Below are positions 1 to 5,396 of a stretch of DNA of 6,154 nt, piece after piece (positions within the stretch are counted from its first letter, which is position 1; each line of letters begins with the position of its first letter). The notes under the pieces are model-generated. The model did not search any database. It was not told the origin of the DNA and saw nothing but the letters and a program-made list of their open reading frames with translations. The translations under genes and the position numbers were made by a program. Source of the DNA: Acidimicrobiia bacterium (GTDB lineage: Bacteria; Actinomycetota; Acidimicrobiia; UBA5794; UBA11373); the NCBI GenBank assembly GCA_025456165.1, contig JALOLI010000080.1:1-6154 (forward strand), given 5' to 3'.

Positions 1-623
1 TCGGCGGCGAAGCGGCGGCGGCCGGCGTCGGGCTCCACCAGGAGCACCTCTCCGCCGCCGGCCCGGGCCACCAGGGCGATGAGCTGACCGACCGGCCCGC
101 CCCCGATCACGACGACCTTCTCGCCGGCGGCGAGGGAGGAGCGACGCACGTCGTGGACCGCCACCGCCAGGGGCTCGACCAGCGCCGCCTCGTCCAGCGG
201 CAGCCGGGCCGGCAAGGGGAAGACGACGGATGCCGGGACCTCCCAGCGCTCCTGCAGGGATCCGGGGGCGTCGATGCCCAGGAAGGCGAGCCGGTAGCAG
301 ACTTGGATGTTCCCGCTCCGACACGCCCGGCACTCACCGCAGGTGGCGATCGGCATCACCGTGACCGGATCTCCCGGAGCCACCGTGCCCACGCCGGAGC
401 CGATGGCGGCCACCACTCCCGACATCTCGTGGCCCATGGCGAGGGGGAGCTTCACCCGATGCGCCATCTGCCCGTGGAAGAGGTGGAGGTCGGTGCCGCA
501 CAGGCCGGTGAAGGCCACCTCTATCGCCACCCGTCCCGGCCCGGGGGGCGTCGCCGCCAGGCCGGTGGCGGTGGTGAACTCGCGGTTCCCGATGAAGTGG
601 GCGGCCCGATACCCGGCGCTCAT
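1..623 (-). CDS. Zinc-dependent MDR dehydrogenase (polyol/threonine dehydrogenase type), N-terminal part
   Basis: Medium-chain NAD(P)-dependent dehydrogenase, cut by the left window edge; 207 residues are visible. The ATG at 623 overlaps the stop of the upstream SDR gene as ATGA, so translation is probably coupled. Catalytic zinc residues are visible: Cys42 in a CGTD motif, His65-Glu66 in GHE, and Glu150 in an LVEPLAV segment, as in sorbitol dehydrogenase-like enzymes. The four structural-zinc cysteines are at 95, 98, 101 and 109. The Rossmann motif GGGPVG (174-179) is followed by acidic Glu197 at the end of the second strand, which suggests NAD over NADP. The family oxidises secondary alcohols of polyols, L-threonine or sugar acids such as idonate. 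As last gene of a uronate operon it may handle a related sugar acid or polyol, but the substrate cannot be read from the sequence. The C-terminal half of the Rossmann domain is outside the window. Confidence 0.9.
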   Translation of the reverse strand, partial: MSAGYRAAHFIGNREFTTATGLAATPPGPGRVAIEVAFTGLCGTDLHLFHGQMAHRVKLPLAMGHEMSGVVAAIGSGVGTVAPGDPVTVMPIATCGECRACRSGNIQVCYRLAFLGIDAPGSLQERWEVPASVVFPLPARLPLDEAALVEPLAVAVHDVRRSSLAAGEKVVVIGGGPVGQLIALVARAGGGEVLLVEPDAGRRRFAA

Positions 624-1387
624 CGCCCCATCCAGCCGCCGTCGACCGGGATGATCGCTCCGTGCACGTAGGAGGACGCCTCCGAGGCCAGGAACACCAC
701 TGGGCCCTTGAAGTCCTCCGGCTCGCCCCAGCGCCCGGCCGGGATGCGGGAGAGGATGGCCGCCGAGCGCACCGGGTCGGCGCGCAGGGCGGTGGTGTTG
801 TCGGTATTGATGTAGCCGGGGGCGACCCCGTTCACGTTGACGCCCTTCGGAGCCCACTCGTTGGCGAAGGCGCGGATGAGCCCGGCCACGCCGTGCATGG
901 CGGCGGTGTAGGCCGGGACCAGGATCCCGCCCTGGGAGGAGAGGACCGAGGCGGTGAAGATGATCTTCCCCGAGCCCCGCTCCACCATCCGCTTGCCCAT
1001 CTCCCGGGTGAGGAGGAACTTGGCGGTGAGGTCGATCTCGATGAGGTCGTCCCACCACTCGTCGGGGTAGTCGGCGGCGGCGACGCGGCGGATCTCCCCG
1101 GCATTGTTCACCAGGATGTCGGGCACCCCATGCTCGGCTTCCACCCGGCCGAGGAAGGCGTAGACCGCCGCCCGGTCCCGGAAGTCGCACCGGTAGCCGG
1201 TGAAGCGCCGCCCCGCCGCCTCGACGCGCCGGCGGGCTTCGCCGCCGTCGTCCTCCATGTTCACGCTGACCCCGATGATGTTCGCCCCGGCCTCGGCCAG
1301 GCCTTCGGCGACGGCGAGGCCGATGCCCCGGCGGCAGCCGGTGACCAGGGCGAGGCGCCCTTGGAGCCCGAAGCCGAGGTCAGCCAC
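620..1387 (-). CDS. kduD: KduD-type SDR (2-keto-3-deoxygluconate-forming oxidoreductase), catalytic Lys replaced by Met
   Basis: A 255-residue classical short-chain dehydrogenase closely resembling KduD, which interconverts 2,5-diketo-3-deoxygluconate and 2-keto-3-deoxygluconate with NAD(H) in the cytoplasm. KduD hallmarks are present: TGCRRGIG (16-23), NNAG (94-97), an SQGG stretch after the catalytic Ser147, NEWAPKGVNVN (176-186), APGY (189-192), IPAGRWG (215-221) and the C-terminal VDGGW. The start must be the GTG at 1387: the frame has a TGA four codons upstream, GAAGG lies 6 bases before the GTG, and a later start would remove the nucleotide-binding motif. It overlaps the eda stop by 8 bases and the next gene by 4. 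Oddity: the YxxxK motif is Y160-T-A-A-M164, so the catalytic lysine is missing, and the tetrad Asn position is Asp119. Family membership is firm; activity as KduD is in doubt. Confidence 0.88.
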   Translation of the reverse strand: MADLGFGLQGRLALVTGCRRGIGLAVAEGLAEAGANIIGVSVNMEDDGGEARRRVEAAGRRFTGYRCDFRDRAAVYAFLGRVEAEHGVPDILVNNAGEIRRVAAADYPDEWWDDLIEIDLTAKFLLTREMGKRMVERGSGKIIFTASVLSSQGGILVPAYTAAMHGVAGLIRAFANEWAPKGVNVNGVAPGYINTDNTTALRADPVRSAAILSRIPAGRWGEPEDFKGPVVFLASEASSYVHGAIIPVDGGWMGR

Positions 1388-2030
1388 GGGCGGCCTTCAC
1401 GATCTCGACGTAGCGCCGGGCCAGGTCGGTCAGAGAGGCCCAGTCGGCCGACTTGATGAACTCCTTCTTGACCAGGGCGCTGCCGACGCCCAAGCACACC
1501 GCCCCGGCCTTGATCCAGGAGGCGGCGGTGTCGAGGTCCACGCCGCCGGTGGGGGTCAGGCGGATGTGGGGGAGCGGGCCCTTGAGGTCTCTGAAGTAGG
1601 TGGGCCCGAAGTGGTTGGCGGGGAACACCTTGACGATGTCGGCTCCGGCCGACCAGGCGGTGACGATCTCGGTGGGGGTCAGGGCCCCCGGCATCACCGG
1701 GCGGTCGTAGCGGTGGGCCATCGTGATCGTCGCCGGGTCGAGCGAGGGCGAGACCACGAACTGGGCGCCGGCGAGGATGGCCGCCCGGGCGGTCTCGGCG
1801 TCCAGCACCGTCCCCACGCCGATGAGGGCCTCGTCGCCGATCGCCGCGGTGGCCTGGGCGATGGCCTCGATGGCATTCGGGGTGGTCATGGTGATCTCGC
1901 AAGCGGTGACCCCGCCGGCGACCAGCGCTCGGCAGGTGTCCACCAGTTGCTTGCCCGAGTCGGCGCGGATGACGGCCACCACGCCGGTGGCTTCGATCTC
2001 CGCCAGTACGGCGGCGCGATTGCGTGCCAT
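1380..2030 (-). CDS. eda: KDPG aldolase (2-dehydro-3-deoxy-phosphogluconate aldolase)
   Basis: A 216-residue class I aldolase of the KDPG/KHG family, the usual length. It cleaves 2-keto-3-deoxy-6-phosphogluconate to pyruvate and glyceraldehyde 3-phosphate, the last step of both the Entner-Doudoroff and the unsaturated-uronate routes. The Schiff-base lysine is Lys134 in KVFPA (134-138), the catalytic glutamate is Glu45 in EITMTTP, and the phosphate-binding loop TPTGGV spans 159-164. GVGTVLD (71-77) and SPSLDP (94-99) are also typical. Position 49 is Thr, where the E. coli enzyme has Arg; this form is also seen in other family members. The ATG at 2030 gives the expected N-terminus and has a GAGG core 8 bases upstream. 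It lies 14 bases after the preceding SDR gene and its end overlaps the KduD-like gene by 8 bases. With kdgK in the same operon its role is almost certainly KDPG cleavage, although KDPGal specificity cannot be excluded. Confidence 0.95.
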   Translation of the reverse strand: MARNRAAVLAEIEATGVVAVIRADSGKQLVDTCRALVAGGVTACEITMTTPNAIEAIAQATAAIGDEALIGVGTVLDAETARAAILAGAQFVVSPSLDPATITMAHRYDRPVMPGALTPTEIVTAWSAGADIVKVFPANHFGPTYFRDLKGPLPHIRLTPTGGVDLDTAASWIKAGAVCLGVGSALVKKEFIKSADWASLTDLARRYVEIVKAARG

Positions 2031-2044
2031 TGCGGTTCCCTCTC

Positions 2045-2818
2045 TCAGAGTCGGACCATGGTGAAGCCGCCGTCGATGACGATCACCTGGCCGGTGGCGT
2101 AGGGGATGTCGCCCCGGGCCAGGGCGGCGGCCGCCCGGCCGATGTCGTCGGGGGTGCCCCAGCGCCGGTTCAGGGTTATCCCCCCGGCGATGAGCTTGGT
2201 GTACTTGTCGGTGACCGGGGCCGTCATGTCCGTGGCGATGATCCCCGGACGAATCTCGTAGCAGTCGATGTCGAACTCGGCCAGCCGCGAGGCCCACAAC
2301 TGGGTCCCCATGGCGAGGGCAGCCTTGCTGATGCAGTAGTCGCCCCGGTTGGTGGTGACCACCTTCACGTTCATGGAGGTCACGTTGATCATGACTCCCC
2401 GGAACGAGGGGTCGGCCTCCTTCTGCTTGATCATCACGTGCGCCGCCGCCTGGCACAGGAACCAGGGCCCCTTCGCGTTGACCGCCATCACCCGGTCGAA
2501 GTTGGCCTCGGTGGCCTCCAGGATGTCGAGGCGCCCGGGGGAGGTCATGCCGGCGTTGTTCACCAGCACATCGAGGCGGCCGAAGGCAGCCATGGTGTCC
2601 GCCATGACCTGCTCCCGGTCGGCGGTGCTCCCCATGTCGCCGCGGCTGTAGACCGCTTCGACGCCGTGGCCGCGCAGTTCCTCGAGAGCGCCTTGCACGG
2701 TCCCGGGCTCGCGCACCCCGTTGATGACCAGGGAGCAGCCGTCGGCGGCGAGGTGGCGGGCGATCCCGAAGCCGATGCCGCGGGAGCCTCCGGTGACCAG
2801 TGCGACCTTGTTGGCCAT
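2045..2818 (-). CDS. FabG-like SDR oxidoreductase with intact active site
   Basis: A 257-residue classical short-chain dehydrogenase of the sort usually annotated 3-ketoacyl-ACP reductase (PRK12745-like), here in a sugar-acid operon. Nucleotide binding is by TGGSRGIG (9-16), with NNAG at 87-90. The full catalytic tetrad is present: Asn114, Ser148, Tyr161 and Lys165 (Y-C-I-S-K). The C-terminus has EIRPGIIATDM (188-198), RRWGTPDDIG (218-227) and IDGGF. I chose the ATG at 2818 because it starts just before the Rossmann motif and has AGGAG 9 bases upstream, overlapping the GH88 stop; the frame stays open to 2995 but that extension lies inside the GH88 gene. A fatty-acid role is unlikely given the neighbours. 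I infer reduction or oxidation of a keto-deoxy-uronate or related sugar acid, possibly taking over the step that the lysine-less KduD-like protein may not perform. The true substrate is unknown. Confidence 0.9.
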   Translation of the reverse strand: MANKVALVTGGSRGIGFGIARHLAADGCSLVINGVREPGTVQGALEELRGHGVEAVYSRGDMGSTADREQVMADTMAAFGRLDVLVNNAGMTSPGRLDILEATEANFDRVMAVNAKGPWFLCQAAAHVMIKQKEADPSFRGVMINVTSMNVKVVTTNRGDYCISKAALAMGTQLWASRLAEFDIDCYEIRPGIIATDMTAPVTDKYTKLIAGGITLNRRWGTPDDIGRAAAALARGDIPYATGQVIVIDGGFTMVRL

Positions 2819-2827
2819 GTGCCCTCT

Positions 2828-2834
2828 CTCCTCA
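2828..2834 (-). promoter_or_regulatory. Ribosome binding site of the FabG-like SDR sharing a base with the GH88 stop
   Basis: On the minus strand the GH88 stop TGA (2834-2832) shares its last A with AGGAG (2832-2828), 9 bases before the ATG at 2818. This decides the SDR start over the longer open frame reaching 2995. The next junction, before eda, has a similar TGA followed by a GAGAGGG purine run. Confidence 0.65.
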
Positions 2835-4208
2835 GGATCCGAAGAACGTGTAGTAGGGCTCGCCGGCGGCCAGGCGCTGGGTGTACAGCGCTGCCTCGAC
2901 GAGGTGGTAGTCCCCCCACATGACCGACTCGCCGCAGGGGATGCGCCGTCCCGGCGGGATGTAGTCCCAGCCGCGCGGGCGGTGGTACACCCCATGCAGG
3001 AGCAGCCCCTGGTGCTCCGGGTCGGTGCTCAGGTAGGGCTCCCGGAGCAGGGTGCGCAGCACGGTCAGGCCGGCGCGGCGGTAGCGCTCCCCGGCGGCGT
3101 CGCCCCGCGCCTGGAGGTAGTGGCCCAGCCGCATGAGGCCCTGGGCGGCAATGGCGGCCGCCGAGGAGTCCACCGGCTCGTGGTCGTTGCAGGGCTCGGC
3201 CGGGCGGGCCAGGTAGTCGCCCATGGCCGCCAGGCCGGGCGCCCCGGTGTCCCAGTAGGGCACGCCGTCGGCGGGAGTGTTCTCGATGTAGAAGTCGCAC
3301 GAGGCCCGGGCCGCCCGCAGCATCATGGCCTCGATGTCGGCCCGGCCGCCGAGGGGGTCCAGGTCGGCATCGGCGACGGTGTCGAGGAACTCGAGCTCCT
3401 CGGTGTAGCCGCTCATGATCCAGGCCAGGCCCCGGGTCCAGGTGCTGAAGGCGGAGTAACCCTGGTGGGTGGCGGGGGTGCGGAAGCGGCCGTCGTTGCG
3501 GTTGAACACCGCCTCGTGGGCCACCCGACCCCAGACGTCGTAGGTGTCGCGACCCTCGCCGTAGAAGACGTTGTACTTCGCCGTGGTTCGGGCGTGCTGC
3601 ACCAGGCGGTCGAGCAGAGAGATCGACACGTCGTTCTCGCCCTGCAGCCGGTGCCCCAGGCGATGGGATAGGGCGAGGGCGCGCATCGAGCGGATCGTGT
3701 CGCAGAACAGGGAATGGGGCCCGTTGAACGAGCAGACGTACCCCGTGCCGTCGCTGGTGACTCCCCAGCGGGCCGCCTGAACGGCCCCGCTGACCTTGAG
3801 GGCCAGTTCGTAGAAGGCGAGCTCCCACTCGTTGCGGGGGAGGCGCCCCTCCAGCACCAGGCGGCGCAGGTTGCCGTAGGTGCTGACGTTGTTGAAGCCG
3901 TGGTCGTGCACCCCGATGTGGCTCAGGTGCGGGGCCATGTGGGCCACCGTCCCCCGCCGTCCCAACTCCAGCAGACTCTCGTCGCCGGTGGCGTCGAACT
4001 GCAGGATGGCCCAGCCGTACTGGAAGCCCTGGGTCCACTCGGTCCATCCCTGGGAGGTGTAGCGACCGGCCACGGTGAACACCGGGGACCCCTTCTCCAC
4101 CGGGTAGGTCTCGCACAGCCGGCGAACCTTCACCCCGGACAGGGGCCAGAAGCGCTCCAGGTCGGGTCGCAGGGAGGCCGGCTCGAGGGTGCTGTCGATC
4201 TGGATCAT
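2832..4208 (-). CDS. Glycoside hydrolase family 88, unsaturated glucuronyl hydrolase
   Basis: A 458-residue GH88 enzyme. The family hydrates the 4,5-double bond of the unsaturated uronic acid left at the non-reducing end of oligosaccharides by polysaccharide lyases, and so releases the sugar. Family marks in order: GWTEWTQGF (54-62), HDHGF with probable catalytic Asp102 (101-105), Asp170 in FCDTIRS matching the second active-site aspartate, THQG (247-250), STWTRGLAW (255-263), PYWD (317-320), DSSAAAI (347-353) and WGDYHLVEA (431-439). No signal peptide or membrane segment is visible, so it probably acts in the cytoplasm on imported oligosaccharides. At 458 residues it is longer than typical members of about 370-400; the extra sequence appears spread over about 205-245, 268-295 and the loop near 395-428. 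The ATG at 4208 has AGGAGG 11 bases upstream and no nearer in-frame start. The substrate (chondroitin, hyaluronan, pectin or ulvan fragment) cannot be told. Confidence 0.93.
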   Translation of the reverse strand: MIQIDSTLEPASLRPDLERFWPLSGVKVRRLCETYPVEKGSPVFTVAGRYTSQGWTEWTQGFQYGWAILQFDATGDESLLELGRRGTVAHMAPHLSHIGVHDHGFNNVSTYGNLRRLVLEGRLPRNEWELAFYELALKVSGAVQAARWGVTSDGTGYVCSFNGPHSLFCDTIRSMRALALSHRLGHRLQGENDVSISLLDRLVQHARTTAKYNVFYGEGRDTYDVWGRVAHEAVFNRNDGRFRTPATHQGYSAFSTWTRGLAWIMSGYTEELEFLDTVADADLDPLGGRADIEAMMLRAARASCDFYIENTPADGVPYWDTGAPGLAAMGDYLARPAEPCNDHEPVDSSAAAIAAQGLMRLGHYLQARGDAAGERYRRAGLTVLRTLLREPYLSTDPEHQGLLLHGVYHRPRGWDYIPPGRRIPCGESVMWGDYHLVEAALYTQRLAAGEPYYTFFGS

Positions 4209-4219
4209 GGCTGCCGGTG

Positions 4220-4228
4220 CCTCCTCTA
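4220..4228 (-). promoter_or_regulatory. Ribosome binding site of GH88 abutting the kdgK stop codon
   Basis: Read on the minus strand, the kdgK stop TAG (4228-4226) runs directly into AGGAGG (4225-4220). This is the strongest Shine-Dalgarno in the window, 11 bases before the GH88 ATG, which is slightly long. No other in-frame start lies in the gap, so it supports 4208. Termination on kdgK places the ribosome on this site, favouring coupled translation. Confidence 0.7.
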
Positions 4229-5317
4229 GCGCTTGATGCGGGCGCCGCCGCCCCCGACGATGTGCTCGAGCTCTTCCCGGGTGATCTGGCTGGTGTCGCC
4301 CCGGGTGGTCTGCAGGAGGGCCCCATGGGCGGTCCCGTAGCGGACCGCGGCCTCCGGGTCCTTCCCGGCCAGGAAGGCGTAGGCGAACCCGCTGGCGAAG
4401 CCGTCGCCCCCGCCGACCCGGTCCTCGATGATCATTCGCTCGAAGCGCGGCCCGGTGTGGAAGGTGCCGGTCTCGGCCCAGTAGAGGATCGCCGACCAGG
4501 TGTTCTCGCTGGCGCTGAGCACCTCGCGCAGGGTGGTGCCCACCACCGCCAGGTTGGGGAAGTCGGCGGCCACCCGCCGCACCATGGCCTGGTAGTTCTC
4601 CACCGGGAGCGCCTTGAGGTGCTCGTCGGTGCCCTCCACCTCATAACCCAGCACCTTCTGGAAGTCCTCCTCGTTGCCGATCAGGCAGTCGATGAAGGGA
4701 ATCAGGGGCCGGGTGGTGGCGATGGCAGTCGGGCTGTCCCACAACTTGGAGCGGAAGTTCAGGTCGTAGGAGACGACGGTGCCGGCGTCGTGGGCGGCGC
4801 GCACCGCCTCGGCGACGACCTCGCGACAGGAAGGGCTGAGGCAGGCGAAGATGCCTCCCGTGTGGAACCAGCGCACCCCGCGCTCGCCGAAGAGGCGGGC
4901 CCAATCGACGTCGCCGGGCTTCATCTGCGAGGTGGCGGAATGCCCGCGGTCGTACAGAGACACGCTCCCGCGCGGCCCGGCGCCGACCTCGGTGAAGTTC
5001 AGCCCCATGCGCGCCTTGCGGCCCACCCCGTCGTAGGGGACGGTCACCGCCTGGGAGATGTCGACCCCGGCCGCCCGGGCGTGGTTGCGCACGATGCGAC
5101 CCAGGGGGTTGTCCACCAGGCCGCCCACCCACCCGGTGCGCAAACCCAGGCGCGACAGGGCGTAAGCCACGTTGTACTCCCCGCCGCCGACGTGGACCTC
5201 GAAGTGGGGGGCGAACTCGATGCGGTCGTGGCCGGGCGGGCTGAGGCGGATCATGCACTCGCCCAGGCTGACCAGGTCGAACTCGCACTCGTCCGCCGGC
5301 CTGATCTTCAGCGCCAT
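4226..5317 (-). CDS. kdgK: 2-keto-3-deoxygluconate kinase (PfkB family)
   Basis: A 363-residue PfkB-type sugar kinase that phosphorylates 2-keto-3-deoxygluconate to KDPG with ATP. It begins with the typical SLGECMIRLSP segment (17-27). The substrate-side signature is GGGEYNVAYALSRLG (44-58), close to the GGAExNVA form of KDG kinases. GNEEDF (214-219) is the usual mid-protein motif. The ATP/anion-hole signature is DRVGGGDGFASGF (299-311), with Asp305 as catalytic base. The ATG at 5317 is supported by AAGGA 5 bases upstream; the frame runs on to 5419 but that would cross the intergenic hairpin and add a non-homologous leader. The gene is somewhat longer than typical KdgK proteins of about 310-340 residues, mainly at residues 195-290. 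It is first of the tight run, 17 bases ahead of GH88. KDG is the likely substrate because eda and KduD-like genes follow; other 2-keto-deoxy sugar acids are possible. Confidence 0.93.
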   Translation of the reverse strand: MALKIRPADECEFDLVSLGECMIRLSPPGHDRIEFAPHFEVHVGGGEYNVAYALSRLGLRTGWVGGLVDNPLGRIVRNHARAAGVDISQAVTVPYDGVGRKARMGLNFTEVGAGPRGSVSLYDRGHSATSQMKPGDVDWARLFGERGVRWFHTGGIFACLSPSCREVVAEAVRAAHDAGTVVSYDLNFRSKLWDSPTAIATTRPLIPFIDCLIGNEEDFQKVLGYEVEGTDEHLKALPVENYQAMVRRVAADFPNLAVVGTTLREVLSASENTWSAILYWAETGTFHTGPRFERMIIEDRVGGGDGFASGFAYAFLAGKDPEAAVRYGTAHGALLQTTRGDTSQITREELEHIVGGGGARIKR

Positions 5318-5340
5318 GTTCTTCCTTCCCGCCGTCCGGT

Positions 5341-5376
5341 GATGGTCGGGGCCCACGGCAGTGGGCCCCGACCATC
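5341..5376 (-). terminator. Perfect 16-bp hairpin between the alcohol dehydrogenase gene and kdgK
   Basis: Bases 5341-5356 and 5361-5376 are exact reverse complements around a 4-base loop (GGCA on the plus strand), a very GC-rich and stable stem. On the transcribed strand it begins 20 bases after the dehydrogenase stop and ends 23 bases before the kdgK start. No T-run follows it, so it would be a U-less terminator of the type often proposed in high-GC actinobacteria. It could also be an mRNA-stabilising or processing hairpin, because there is little room for a promoter between it and kdgK. The structure is certain; the function is not. Confidence 0.6.
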
Positions 5377-5396
5377 CAGGTGCGAGCGTGTTCGGC

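Noticed and set aside
662..2102. Overlapping plus-strand open frames opposite the KduD-like gene and eda
   Set aside because: Low-complexity Arg/Pro/Gly/Ala translations without domains; the minus strand carries clear SDR and aldolase genes here.
2045..2995. Extended 316-residue form of the FabG-like SDR starting at 2995
   Set aside because: The extra 59 residues lie inside the GH88 coding region and are non-homologous; the ATG at 2818 has its own Shine-Dalgarno and starts just before the TGxxxGxG motif.
2560..4326. A 588-codon minus-strand frame overlapping GH88 and the FabG-like SDR
   Set aside because: It is an out-of-frame shadow of Pro/Arg/Gly-rich sequence across two recognisable genes; no family motif is seen.
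5318..5396. Promoter directly upstream of kdgK
   Set aside because: No convincing -10/-35 pair is visible in the 79-base gap, and the hairpin occupies its middle.
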